Positions 46,440 to 57,805 of a stretch of 64,000 bases of DNA are shown here, piece by piece. The notes below the pieces were generated by a model, which had not been told where the DNA came from, did no database searches, and worked only from the letters and a program-made list of their open reading frames with translations. This stretch comes from Larimichthys crocea (lineage: Eukaryota > Chordata > Actinopteri > Sciaenidae). Position numbers and translations under genes: made by a program. Each line of letters starts with the position of its first letter. Position 1 is the stretch's first letter. The stretch spans positions 24,484,304 to 24,548,303 of the forward strand of contig NC_040016.1 of assembly GCF_000972845.2 (NCBI RefSeq), in the 5' to 3' direction.

Positions 46440-48050
46440 ATCAATCATAGATTTGATATTGACAAAGGAGATGAAGGATGTCCCGGTCTGGGAGGCTGGC
46501 CCAGATTACTTTAATCCTCACAGCTAAACAGGTGGGCACGGTGAAATGGTGAAATCATGAATGATGAGGCTAAATTAGGAGCTTCTGTGTGTTTCCTCTG
46601 GCTGACAGGTTTGCACTGCGAGCTGCCACAGTAAGTGACAGAACTTGAAACCGTCATGAAGTCGTCCAGTTTGCCAGCAAATTGAAAACTTTGGCAGCAA
46701 CTACTTCCTGTGAGAGTCTACAGCCATTCTAGCAGGACTCAGCATGCTGACAATCACTGCATTCATACCTGTAGGAGCCACATCTGTTTATTTGTCTGTC
46801 TTTTATGGGTTATGTCAGGTCGGTGCAGGTAATCCAGGGTTCATGGGGTGGAAGGTCATGCAGGTTTTACCGCTCGCTCGCTGGCTCACTCACCTGGTTT
46901 CCTTTGTTTTGTCACATTATTATTATTTTTGCATCAAGATAATCATGTTTACTTTGTAACTTTTTTGGATCATTGAATGGGAACATCACCCAAACGAGGA
47001 AAACCTGTATGGACATTTCTTTGTAACAGCGTGTCTCCACACCATGCACGAGTAACTACATGGTAATGTTTTGTTTTGTCATTTCTTTATGTTTGCAATA
47101 AATGGGAACCTCACCCGGAACAGAAGAAACCTTTGCACGTTATTTAGTTTTGCCTGAACCGAGTGAAGAACAATTCTCAAAGCACCATTAGTGACTAATC
47201 AAGTTTCTTTGTGGTCGTCACAGCAGCAGCTTTGCTCTTCAGGATTACACTGCAGCCTTAGTCACTGCTTGGAAGTAAATGCATTCTGGGTTATCTCCAG
47301 TTCACATAAATAAGTCCCCAGCGTATCCCCAATGGAACAGGTAGAACAAGAACACTTGGACTGGTTCGATGTGGATTATGGATTGGAACAGTCCCAAACA
47401 AACACAGGTATTATAGCGACTATCCTGTCCTCCTGCAGTCCACGNNNNNNNNNNTGACTTGGTGCCGTAAAGCGTTACGTACTTCTCGTGGCTGATCGTA
47501 CCCTGAACATAAAGTTACATCGTGCACAGAGACAACATCCACCTGATCACATGTCAGTGTACCATCAAAATGAATGAAAACTTGTTTTTTAATGGTAGAA
47601 AAGTTACACAATGCTGCTTTAATATTCAGAAACTTTTAATGTTGCCATTGATTAAACAAAATAAGTGTTTGGCAAAAAAAAATAACAACCATTCATGTTG
47701 TCAAATTATTACCAGGAAGTATTATAACAGCCTTTATAACACGTGTTATCGCTCAGATCATGTAAAATATCTGTAAATGTGTATAATTATTTACTAATGC
47801 CAAATAAAATGTGACAAAGACAACTATATTACTCATGAAATATTTATTAGTGAAATTAATTAATTAATTTGAGACTATCAAATTAGGCTTCATCAAAGCA
47901 GCAATGCACCATTTAAACCAGACAGGTCACAAAATTAAAAATGAGGCAAAGGAAGCTGCACTGTCCATGGGCCTGACCTACAAACTATTAATGTAACATT
48001 TTCAATCAGCCTTGAAACATGTGCAATTTTTTTTTATCCTTGGTGGCACT
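46440..48050. other. No gene seen; spans an assembly gap
   Basis: AT-rich DNA without similarity to other units, including a 10-N gap. The expected signal-peptide exon of unit 2 would lie here and is absent. Confidence 0.55.
47445..47454. other. Assembly gap, 10 N
   Basis: Ten N within otherwise continuous sequence. Confidence 0.99.
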
Positions 48051-48054
48051 GAGG

Positions 48055-48712
48055 AGAGGGACACTCACAAGTCCTGTTCAACAGAGAGCCGTGACCTCCT
48101 CAGAGTAGAGAACGCCAACTCACACAGGTAGGTAGAGGGGAAAAGAAGAAGTTGCCTAATCGCGTGGTGGGAGTTGCTTGGGCACTCCGATGCTGAGGCC
48201 AACCAAAGCTGATCCAGTGGGAGCTCACTAAGTCTGAGTTCCAGCGTGCGGTCCACACGGAGCTCCACGCACTCCTCTCTCTCTTTCATGGTGAGCTTTT
48301 CTGTTGAGGATTCCTGGTTGAATGGGTCTCGGATCCAGTCACAGTCCTCGAGGTCAGACACACGTGGAAAATGCCGCTCAAAGTTCTCTTTCAAGGTCTG
48401 AAGGTGTTCGGCATATACAGGATCCAACAAACGATCTTGCTGCCTCTGGTTCAGATCCCGCGCTCTTTCTCTCAACATGAAGGGATGTTTGGTTTCCACG
48501 TGCCTCTTCAGCTTGGAACCATGTTGGCATTAGTTAAGTCTCTTTTAAAGAATTGTTTTTGGTATAGAGTTTGCCTCTGTATTAGGAAATGAGTGCATAC
48601 AAAGTACTGATATAATAAATTAAAAAAGTTATTTTTATGTAGTTGTATATCACAATAATAATGTCTGGTGTCACAAAATCCCACTGCACACCGTTTGGGA
48701 ACCAATGATATA
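48055..48712 (-). mobile_element. hAT (Charlie-type) transposase remnant
   Basis: Minus frame 48499-48065 joins an N-terminal zinc-finger tail (KRHVETKHP, the BED-type H-x4-H) directly to the C-terminal dimerisation region: LKENFERHFPRVSDLEDCDW, then LWLASASECPSNSHHAIRQL and CELAFSTL. The catalytic middle is deleted. Domesticated and free hAT proteins of the ZBED5/SCAND3 group share this end. The frame upstream of KRHVETK is shifted. The high end (about 48700) reads CAAACGGTGTGCAGTGG, like a hAT terminus. Confidence 0.8.
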
Positions 48713-48943
48713 AAGACTTTACTACTGATGAGACCTAATCACAGGAAAATGATAATTAGCTGCAGAAATCTTTGTTCAGTAATCACACGTATGTGAGGCT
48801 TCATCAGTTATGAAACAACTTTAAAATCAATCGATGTGGAAGATCCATCAAAGCGTCACATGAAACATGTCGTATTATCAGAAGTGTGTTTGCATGTCGT
48901 TTGTTTCAGCATCAAAATCAGTCCAGTTTGACATTTTTCAACT

Positions 48944-48949
48944 TTTATT
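48944..48949 (-). terminator. Poly(A) signal of third receptor unit
   Basis: Minus-strand AATAAA in a 240-base segment (48835-49075) nearly identical to that at 40030-40265. Confidence 0.6.
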
Positions 48950-49079
48950 CAAAGCTTTGGATAGAAAAGATGATTGCATCATCAGTATACAACATTAATG
49001 TACTTTCATATTTCAGAGTCAACAACAGTACACAGCTCAGTGTAGAACTCCAGCTGACACACTCTGGTTTAACACCTGA

Positions 49080-49680
49080 TAAAAAATGAAAAACATGAAG
49101 TCACAGAAAATATTCACATTCATTTACAGCACGAGAGCAGTTTATGTTTCTTCAATGCCCATGTCAAGCTACAAGCAGCAGGATCATATTTGGTAAGTAT
49201 ATATGCAGCACTCTCATTTTATTTGAATGATGTTTATCCTGTTTCTGACTCATTATTAATCACATTAGTTTCTATGTACTTCAGTCTTATTCATCAGCAG
49301 CATAACGTCCTCAACAAGAGTCCAGTGGTTTAATTATAACTTGACTTTATGCTCTCTGAAATTAAATGAAGCTATGCTGACAGACTAACAATAACAATAA
49401 AACAATCAGAATATACAGACAGTCAGAAATTAAAAACACAGAACAGAGTTCAAGAAGTCGTCGTCGTCCTCAACAACATGAATTAAGTCGATTGTTTTTT
49501 CTCTTAAAGCTGCTCAACAGATTTCAACACAAACTATTAAAATTTGCTCTGAGTTATGTTGATTCATTGGGTTTCATTGGGTGTTCTTGCCTGCAGAAAA
49601 AGCAAAACAAAGTTTTATTAAAGACAATCAAAACTTGTTGATCCTAATCTAACTGTGTTAATACCAACAGAACGCTTCAT
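49080..49680 (-). other. 3' region of receptor unit 3
   Basis: By alignment with unit 2 this should hold the tail exons. After CTGCAG near 49590 a matching exon would read (G)KNTQ and stop, in place of unit 2's longer tail; the exon before it was not identified. No other element is seen. Confidence 0.4.
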
Positions 49681-49683
49681 GAG

Positions 49684-50186
49684 TATGGAGTTATTTTTGT
49701 CTCAAATATATCTGTAAACGCACAGAGTGATCTACAAATGTTCCTTGATTTGCACACGTGTTTTGCTATCCACAAATACAAATTTCTAACTTGTATTTTG
49801 TTTTTCACAAATATACGTGTATTTGTAAATATATTTTTTTCCCCATTTGTAAAAACAAAAAAAGCCATTTGTAAAACTGAAAATTCTGTTTGTGAAGGGT
49901 GATTCAGCATTTGTGGATCGCCATTCACACACACGCATCTCTTTCCTCAGTGACGGATTCTGAGACATTCTTGTTGAGATCCACAAACAAATATTTGTGA
50001 TCCACAAATGGCCTGCCGTCCTCACCACTAGGTGGCAGTGTTGTTCTATGTGTACATTGAATGTTATATTTATTCAGCTTTCTGGCCGTAAAAACAACAT
50101 TTCAAGATATATCTGGCATTGTTTGAGGACATTTATAGCAAGAAATGTGCGTTTTACTTTCTAAATCTATGTTATCTATATCCATA
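49684..50186. mobile_element. 503-bp insertion with 6-bp target-site duplication
   Basis: CATGAG precedes (49678-49683) and follows (50187-50192) the element, which begins TATGGAGTTATTTTTGTCTC and ends CTATATCCATA. Other units read straight through (CTTCATGAGAAG), giving the empty site. The ends share TATGGA as a short inverted repeat. The element contains repeated CACAAAT/ATTTGTA words and no coding frame. The family is not named. Confidence 0.8.
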
Positions 50187-50295
50187 CATGAGAAGATAAA
50201 ACAACTGTCAAGACTCCAAACATGAGAAACATGGAAACAATTTGTTGTCTGCTCATCATGAATATGTTCATACAAGACATGAAACATAAACTCAC

Positions 50296-50397
50296 CTCTC
50301 ATTATTCAGTTTCCACCCCAGAACAACTAGAACAACAAGAACAGCAACAAGAACTGCAACAGCAACAATCCATCCAGTGGACTGACCGACTCTGAGC
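50296..50397 (-). CDS. Receptor unit 3: transmembrane exon
   Basis: 102 nt, phase 1: RLRVGQSTGWIVAVAVLVAV then LVVLVVLGWKLNNER. Helix of about 24 hydrophobic residues. Acceptor CTTCAG, donor GTGAGT. This is a third type of transmembrane segment in the array. Confidence 0.75.
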
Positions 50398-50656
50398 CTG
50401 AAGACAGACAGAAGAGAGAAAGTGAATGTGACACTCAGAATGTAAGTGCAGATCATGCAGAGCAGATTGAACATCAGAGCTGACACAAAGAAGAACTAAA
50501 AGGTTCAGGTTGTGACGGACTCTGGATCATATTCTGTCATCACATCTTTATTTTATGATGCTTGTATTCCTGAGCTTTGCTAAAGGAAAATATAAACAAA
50601 TAATCCAAACAATTCAAATACTTTTAATATAAAAATATGAAGCGAAAGAATCTCAC

Positions 50657-50932
50657 CATTTTTATGAACGTAGGTCTCAGTATAAATCTGATGTTGGATT
50701 TCTTCCTGGGTGACGACACAGCGGTAGTGGTCAGTCTTGGTCACAGGAGCTCGTAGGATGATGTCGTAGCTGCCTCCTCTTTCTGTGACCCGTGGTTCTT
50801 CAGCAGGAAGGATGTTTCCAGAACTGTCCTTCAACTCCACTTTAGGTTTTGGAGAAGCACCTCGAACAACGCACTGCAACAACATCCCATCCTCTGTTTT
50901 AAGTGTTGTGAGAAGTGGCTCTGAAGCTGCAC
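50657..50932 (-). CDS. Receptor unit 3: membrane-proximal C-type domain exon
   Basis: 276 nt, phase 1: GAASEPLLTTLKTEDGMLLQ, CVVRGASPKPKVELKDSSGN, ERGGSYDIILRAPVTKTDHY, then RCVVTQEEIQHQIYTETYVH. Both Cys are present. The position normally held by the core Trp reads VEL, as in several butyrophilin C2-like domains. Splice sites GTTAACAG and GTGAGA. Confidence 0.88.
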
Positions 50933-51039
50933 CTGTTAACAAAACAGAAACCCGATTATATAAAGACAAGTACAGCTTCAAAACTGTAATATTGGGCTGT
51001 CTTTTCATCTCATGAAATTTGTTGTTCAATGTCGACAAT

Positions 51040-52100
51040 ATATAAAAAATGTGTTATGGTACAAACTGATACAAACTTCCGAATACAATGAGTGCAAACT
51101 TCTTTTGGTTGTCAGACAACCACATAACAGAAACTCAGGAGGAGGTTGTTGTCTTGATACCAGCAGGTCAGGTCCTCTTCTTCCTTCAGACGAGTCTTTT
51201 GATTGTTTTCAGAGATCAGGCCTTCCACAGCTGTGTCCTCAGCAAACTTGACGATAGTGTTGGCATCAAAAGTGGCTACGCAGTCATGTGTGTACATGGA
51301 GGACAGCGCAGGACCAGCCCTGGGGTGATTTGATGTTAAAGATGAAGGAGGATGAGGTGTGTCTGCCCAGCTTCACCACCTGAGGTCTGCCTGTCAGGAA
51401 GTCAAGGATCCTCATGGTGAGGTGTTTAGTCGCAGGTCCTTGAGCTTTGTGACGAGCCTGGAGAGGACTACGGTGTTAAATGCTGAACTGTAGTCAATGA
51501 ACAACAATCAAAGGCCTCTTTGTGGCTACAGGTGCTACAGGGTGGTGTAGATGTAATCCCTCACCAGCTGCTCGAAGCCCTTCATCACTACAGAGGTGAG
51601 TGACTGTGGGAATTCAGTCATTCAGGGTGGCAGGTCTTGTTTCCTTGGACACAGAAATGATGCTGGACCACCAGTGCTACTTAGCACAAAGTCTGAGGAC
51701 TTGCCCACTGATCCTTCAGTCCTGCTGCCTTACTGGAGTTCACATAGTTTAAAGTTCTCCTGACGTCATGTTCAGAAACAGTGATAGATGCTGAAGGTGT
51801 TCCCTCACATCCAGTAACTTCTGCTTCAGATGTTTTAGCACGTTGGCCTTCTAATGGTATTTTTTAACGTATGACTTTTTGATGCTTTGACGTGTTGACC
51901 ATCTAGACAGCAGTAAGAAACATTAACACAACCACATGTCCTGTAGATGTTTGCAGATGTGTCTTCTCGTCAGGGTAGAGAAAAACTTTCAAACAGCAGA
52001 AATAAAAGAAAGAAATTGGCCTGATGTGACCTCACATTGCACTTTGGAGCGGGAGTTTGACACCTACCCGAGACGTTTGTGAGCGTGCTCTAACCACTTC
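51040..52100 (-). mobile_element. LINE (non-LTR retrotransposon) reverse-transcriptase remnant
   Basis: Minus-strand text near 51297-51112 (YTHDCVATFDANTIVKFAED then ENNQK and DLTCWYQDNN) corresponds to the fish LINE motif around the catalytic F/Y-A-D-D, here degraded to FAED. Upstream bases (about 51300-51900) hold further broken pieces of the same reverse transcriptase. It lies in the intron between the two C exons, and the copy at 60.5 kb carries the same insert. Confidence 0.7.
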
Positions 52101-52706
52101 TTCCTCTTCCTGTTTTAATGTCTTAGCTTTGAGGACTGAGGACTCTGTGAGCCTTGTACTCTTCTTACAAGAACTAATGCTGGCAGAGATTCTGCTCTGT
52201 AGACGGTTTTAAATGGCGTGTTTATTCTTCTTGTGGCACAGTCGATGTAGAAGTCAGGTATAACATTCTAAAGTTTATCATCTAGTGATGCTGGAGACTT
52301 CAGTCAGTCAGTTCAGGGAATTCAAACAGACAGCAGAACAGACAGTCTGTGGAGCTACACTACAGGCCTCGTCTGTTCATGTTGGCACCTCAACTGGAAA
52401 GTATCCACAAACTATGATTAATGATTCATGATTTGTGCTGATGATCATTTTAGTGTCACGATTTCCATTTCACTGAAAGACTCATGAAATGATGATGATT
52501 CAAACAGGTTTTCATAGTCGTGTCTAATCATAGTTATACTCCTTGTTGTTATTCACATCCAGACCACACTCACCTTCTTCTCTCTGTACATGAGCACAGG
52601 CTTTATTCCAATCTGCACCGCTCTTAAGTTGGTATGAACACATTCAAATGTTTGAAGACTGAGAAAACAATAATTAAAATTATATGAAGGTTAATATACC
52701 ACTCAC

Positions 52707-52982
52707 CAGGCAAGCGCACGAAGATCTCAGCAGAAATCCTATGACTGATGTTCTTCTGTGTGGCTACACAGGAGAAGTTGTCGGTCTTGGTCACAGTCGT
52801 CTTGAGAGTAATGTATGAAAGACCTCCTCTCTCTGTGACCTGTGGCTCCTCAGCAGGAAGTTTGTTTCCATCACTGTCCTGCCAATGAACTTCAAGATCT
52901 GGAACACCATGAGCTTCACACTGCAGCAGAGCTGAGTTCTCTGTTACATCAAGTGATGTGACAGACGGCTTTGGAGCTGCAC
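52707..52982 (-). CDS. Receptor unit 3: membrane-distal C-type domain exon
   Basis: 276 nt, phase 1: GAAPKPSVTSLDVTENSALL, QCEAHGVPDLEVHWQDSDGN, EPQVTERGGLSYITLKTTVT, NFSCVATQKNISHRISAEIF. Both Cys, the core Trp (VHWQ) and an NIS glycosylation site are present. Acceptor GATTCAG, donor GTGAGT. It is the cleanest member of its group and a reference for the damaged copies at 32796, 34804 and 62258. Confidence 0.9.
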
Positions 52983-53530
52983 CTGAATCAAATATAAACA
53001 ACAGATGATGAAGCAGAATTCCATCATTCCAAATGTAACATTGAGATGTTTCCTCTGCTTGTATATCTGGTTTACAGTGTGAAGAGAAAACGCCTCAGTT
53101 CCATATTCCAGCACTGTTTGACAGGACATGATATTTCAAACATTTTAACTTCTTCTAATCTGACTCACATTCTGACTCATATCATGGCAGACACACACAC
53201 ACAGTCACTTTATGATCTAATATAAAATGTGTCATTGAGTCTTAGTTCTATTCATGCGAGATATATTAATTATGCTGCTCAAGTGAAACATTGTTGGATT
53301 CTGTCTTTGTACCAAACAGGTTATTATTTCACTGGCTGTTTATTTTTGATAACACAAGAATGTCTCATGTCGATGAGTGTAGACTAAAAACATTAACATT
53401 TTATTTTTCATAAACCTTCTGATGGCTGAACATTTATGTTGGACTAGAAACATCTGATGAGTCGCGAATTACAGACGTTTAATTTGCACATGTGACATGC
53501 AGAGAGTGACGTCATCACATCTGGACTCAC

Positions 53531-53569
53531 CTGGGATGTTTTCACCTGTTCTGTCTTTTAAGACCGACT
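53531..53569 (-). CDS. Receptor unit 3: 39-nt stalk exon
   Basis: 13 codons, phase 1 in and out: SVLKDRTGENIP between the V and C domains. Acceptor TTTTTTCAG, donor GTGAGT. In units 1, 2 and 4 the front of this exon is replaced by the CpG-rich block. Confidence 0.75.
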
Positions 53570-53846
53570 CTGAAAAAAGGAAAAAGAAAACATGTCAGAG
53601 TTCTTGTCAAATATCAGCTTGACAGACGTGTAAAACTGTAGAATAAATCTGAGAGTGCACATTCAGATTTCATCGACTACAGACTGATGACATTTCATCG
53701 AGCAGAGTGACATAATGGGCAATGTGTCACTAATATCAGGCATGTTTGATACAGAGGGAATCAGTCCAGATGAGGACGCTGACTAAAGTCCATGTGGGAC
53801 TCTTGAAGCAGTCACATCAGTAAATGAGTTTAATGAAAGCACTCAC

Positions 53847-54155
53847 CCACAACAAGCTTAACGTGGGACTTTCGAGCTGGGTACAACACTGGAATCACAG
53901 GTGTGTCTCCGCTTCAGCCATCGTTGCGTTTGTGATCTTTATGGAGGCGTTTGCCGTGTTCAGTTCTTCTTAAAATGTGAGACCGACCTCTGAACTGGGA
54001 TCTTGACCTGGCTTGCCGTTATTGGAATGCTGGCCTACAGCAAATGAGAACACCTCCATTGTCCTTTTGTCCAGCACAAACACTTCAAACTCAATGGACA
54101 CCGTCGTAAGAACAGGGTAAAATCACATCATCATCTTGTTTCACGACCACTGACC
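53847..54155 (-). pseudogene. Receptor unit 3: V-type domain exon with frame breaks
   Basis: Begins VVVKQDDDVILPCSYDGVH and ends with KLVVG as in the intact V exon at 36743, but is 309 nt and interrupted by small indels in the middle (for example the TGTGTCTCCGCTTC stretch near 53900, where DSGDYTC is lost). Flanking splice sites are intact. If the losses are sequencing errors, unit 3 is a full receptor gene. Confidence 0.65.
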
Positions 54156-54709
54156 CTGAAAGATAAAAACATGTATTATCAGTATGTGAACATGCAGAGT
54201 CATTCAGTGCAGACGACCCATGGAAGTTTGTTGTTTGAACACGTAACTTGATAAAGCTGACTTTTCTTGTTGTTGGACTTTGTCTAGCACACTGTCCTCT
54301 GAAATGTCCTACAATTGAGTTTGCATAATTAATAACACTGAGTCTTTTTCTCCAAGTGATGATGAACATCCACACTGACTCAGTCGTCCGTCAGACTCTC
54401 TGTCTGCACACTCAACCACACGAAGAAGAAAGAAAGAAAGAGGACGAGAGAGTGACGAGGAAAATGCAGAACTAACAGTGATCTTAATTCACTTCACTTC
54501 TTCATCTTTTCTGTGGAACACAGAATATAACGTGTGAACATGATGCATCTACGTGCTGTCCTTCATAAGGACAGATGTGAAGGAGAGGACATAAGGACCG
54601 GTCCAAACAGTTCTCATGGCGGACATGTTCATACTGCGTCACTTCAAACAGAGACAGTTGGACCGAACCGAGAGCTCCAAGAGTTCAGAGAGATGATGAG
54701 TTTACTGAC

Positions 54710-54809
54710 CGGCTGGATCAGCGGACGTTGTTCCAGAGCAGCTCAGGAGACAGAGACACACGAGAGGAAGAAGCTCCATGTGTGAACAAGTCCTCTGAGG
54801 ATGAACCAT
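54710..54809 (-). CDS. Receptor unit 3: signal-peptide exon (intact)
   Basis: ATG at 54809; MVHPQRTCSHMELLPLVCLC then LLSCSGTTSADPA, a hydrophobic core followed by a small-residue cleavage region. It ends in phase 1 (G before GTCAGT), and the next V exon begins with the two bases that complete a Gly: the correct phase for this family. A CTCGTGTGTCTCTGTCTCC core is well preserved. Confidence 0.8.
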
Positions 54810-54929
54810 CAGCACACTTCTTAGAGGGAGGAGAACACAGCGGACACACTCCCGACACACACACCGCTCTGTCACACACACTTTCGGTTTCGGTTTTACA
54901 CAGTTTACGCAAAGTTGAGCCACAGCATC

Positions 54930-54937
54930 ACTTCCGG
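54930..54937 (-). promoter_or_regulatory. ETS/GABP-type site upstream of signal exon (third unit)
   Basis: Minus-strand CCGGAAGT about 120 bases upstream of the leader ATG, within a segment shared with 39275-39295. No TATA box is evident. Confidence 0.5.
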
Positions 54938-55224
54938 TGTCGTTGTTTAAATTGTTGGAGCTTCTTAAAATAAATTTAAAAATAAAAAAACTTCCTAATT
55001 CAAACACGTCAAACACTGTTACAAAGAAGACATGAAAGAAACGAGGAGGGAGAAGACAGATCCGTTACCTAGCAACCAACAGATTCCTCTCTTAGCAACG
55101 TTACACGTTTCTATTTCAAAATAAAAGCATTTGTTATTGTTAACCTATTATTATTATTATTCATCTATTGTCAGAGAAGAAAAAATACAACAAAATTAAA
55201 GGCATGAATGTACCTGAACAATAC

Positions 55225-55434
55225 TGTAGCGACCCTGCAGTAATGTTTTAGTGTTACAGTGTTATAATGTGGAGTTCTGTGGTTTCCCATGAGCGGCATG
55301 TTGAGCGAGTGAGGCTGCAGAGTGGGACCTGTTATGGGCAACAGTAACGATTCTGTAACACAAATGTTTGGCAATAAAAGCCAGTCTGCTGAATAACGCC
55401 TCATTATTCCTCACGCGTCCGGCTGGACGTTGCA
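55225..55434 (+). repeat. Candidate 5' LTR of a Ty3/gypsy element
   Basis: Starts TGTAGCGACC, ends GACGTTGCA, contains an AATAAA and is followed two bases later by GGTGTCAGAAGT, which resembles a tRNA primer-binding site. About 210 bp. No second copy at the right side was found. Confidence 0.6.
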
Positions 55435-55520
55435 TCGGTGTCAGAAGTAAAACCGGCGAGAGGACGCCCACGGTTAGCGCCGCGGGGCTGGATGGTGGAG
55501 CCAACTGTAACCAAGTTCAA

Positions 55521-56112
55521 ATGAAGGCGCCGAAATACTCCGGGAAGACGGACTGGGAGGCCTTCCACGCCCAATCTGAACTCTTAGCGCGGGCTGCAGG
55601 CTGGTCAGAGGACATTAAAGCCTCCAGCTGGCCCTGTACAGATGAGGCTTCGACATGCTTGCTGCTGCTTTGCCCGGCCAAAAGAGAGAACTATGGAGCT
55701 TTAGTGGGTGCTCTGCAGCGCCGGTTTGGACAATGCAACCAGCCTGGTGTTCAGAACTGTCAAGCAGGAAGAGGCGGGCTGGGGAGCCGCTTCGTGTGTT
55801 GGCTAATGACATTGAAACCCTTAGCCAGAGACCAGTTCATCCGGGCCATGACTCCTAGAGAGCTGCGCATACAGACCCAACTAGCGCACCCTCATAGTCT
55901 GCAGGAGGCGCTGGAGCTGGCCTTGGAGAGAGAGATCATCGGAGAGACCACAAGTGACGACAGCAGTGGCATCCCTGTGGTGAGGACTGTGGTGCAGGAG
56001 GGCCCAGACCAAGCAAAGCCAGCATGGGCAGATGAGCTGACGGAATTAGTCAGCAGCAGGGTCCTCCTGTGTGTTGGGTGTGTGGTCAGTCCGGCCACAT
56101 CAGTGTGAGGGG
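55521..56112 (+). pseudogene. Ty3/gypsy gag, broken
   Basis: Starts MKAPKYSGKTDWEAFHAQ, a typical capsid beginning of fish gypsy elements. Reading moves to another frame near 55760 (RRAGEPLRVLANDIETL) and back near 55830 (RDQFIRAMTPRELR), with a stretch apparently deleted. A zinc-knuckle (CWVCGQSGH) follows near 56070 in a third frame, and its last Cys is replaced by Gly. The element cannot make a working capsid protein. Confidence 0.75.
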
Positions 56113-56249
56113 CCCCAAGCGGGCTGGTGTCCAGGGAAACGCCCCCATGTCCCACCAGTCTCTGTCGCCCCGGGACGGAGCCCAGCGGTACAGACTGGGG
56201 AGCGGGGCTCCACTCCCCCCAGAAGCAGATGACATCACCAGTGGTGAGC

Positions 56250-56580
56250 TGGACACACATGGGGGATTTCTGCCATGTCCCCATCACCCTGGCAGGGGCC
56301 ACATGTGTGGCCCTCATCGACACCGGCTCCACGGCAACACTGATGAGACCCGACCAGGTCCCAGCGGGGATACAGCTGGAACCTACTGTGGTGAAGCTGC
56401 GGACAGTGACTGGTGAGCTAGCCCCTATGCTTGGAAGAAGGGTGGTGGCTATACAAGTGGGGGGGCTCTCAGTGAACTGTAAAGTGTGGGTTGCAGCGGT
56501 CCAGGACCCCTGTATATTAGGACTGGACTTCCTGCAGGCCGCCCACTGTTTGTCAGACCTGGGGAAGAACACACTGACAT
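56250..56580 (+). pseudogene. Ty3/gypsy aspartic protease fragment
   Basis: Frame 56127-57005 carries the retropepsin active-site motif ALIDTGST (Asp at 56319) and the downstream ILGLDFL motif near 56520. The reverse transcriptase, RNase H and integrase that should follow are missing; the frame ends at 57005 in a low-complexity repeat. The element sits between the promoter of unit 3 and the 3' end of unit 4. Confidence 0.8.
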
Positions 56581-57002
56581 TCCCAGGGGGGCCCACAGTT
56601 GGAATGGTGCCCCCCACCCAGGCCCCAAGGCCACACCCAGGAATGTCGGGGCCCAGACACCCAGCCCCAAGCTTTTTCCCTTACGCCCTGTTCCCCACAT
56701 CCTGTATACCAGTTGTTGAACAGCCCCCCGCCCCAGATCAGCAGCCCACAGCAGGTGGGGAGGAACAAGGCTCCATGCAGGATGGAAAAAGGCCTGTCTG
56801 CAGAGGGATGCAGGTTGTTGACTCACCTGAATGGAGAGCGCAGCAAGAGCAGGATGCTGATCTGGACCCCGTGCTGCAGTGGGTGGAGTCAGGACAACAG
56901 CCCCAGTGGAACGAGGTTGCTGGATGCTCCCCTCCCCTGTTTACAAAGTTTGGGGCTCTACGGGTGAAGGAGGGTGCTCCAGAGAGCCTGGAAGTTAAAT
57001 GT

Positions 57003-57115
57003 TAAATGAATGTTAAATCTAAATCTAAATGTTAAAACTAAATGTTAAATGTTAAATCTAAATGTTAAATCTAAATCTAAATGTTAAATCTAAATCTAAA
57101 TGTTAAATCTCACTT
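57003..57115. repeat. AT-rich tandem repeat (TAAATGTTAAATC-like)
   Basis: Variable units built of ATGTTAAAT and CTAAATCTAA, directly at the truncated right side of the gypsy remnant. Confidence 0.85.
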
Positions 57116-57799
57116 GAATTCAGATTCAGTGTGATTTCAGCAGTTCACTGGTGTGGCGTGCACATGACGTCACACTGGAGGGCGCTGTCCACGGTGCTGA
57201 TCAGACAGTTTGGAGCAGAAGTCACGTGACTCAGTCTGCACTGCCTCTGCCACTTTCATTCATTTTCTACAGCCTGATTTAATTTGATATACTTTTTAAT
57301 CTCTATTTCGTATTTATATAAAAAAAATATATATTTGTATTATTTTACTTAATGACGGTTATTTCACACCAAGTCACGAGACGTAGAAGTTTCATGGCTG
57401 TTGACGTCATCTGAAGGTTAAACGTCACTAACGGTCTTTTAAAAAAAAACAAAAACGTCACAAACACTTTCGATTTCTACAGAGGCATTTCCGGGGAGGT
57501 CCTTCAAAATAAAAGCATGCTCGCCTATATTATGACAAAAGTACAAAGTGTTTCTCTAAATGTCTCCGCGGGTCTCGTCTCTCCATCAGTCTAATAAAGA
57601 CAGAAAATAGAGTCAGGAATGAGATCATCTCTGTTGTTGTTACTGTGGTAAACTCTCTATCATATTCTATCTGCTGCTTGTTTTGGTTAAAGTATTTTTT
57701 ATCCTCAAAGTTTGCTGCAAAAATATAAATCATCCCAGAATCTGGCCAATAAAGTCAAATCACTTTAGTTTCTTTTGTCACAGAAACGTCAACAACAGT
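57116..57799. other. No gene seen
   Basis: About 680 bases between the gypsy remnant and the unit 4 poly(A) signal. No exon recognised. Confidence 0.6.
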
Positions 57800-57805
57800 T
57801 TTATT
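57800..57805 (-). terminator. Poly(A) signal of fourth receptor unit
   Basis: Minus-strand AATAAA. The flanking sequence resembles that of units 2 and 3 only loosely (GAAGCTTTGTATAGAAA). Confidence 0.45.
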
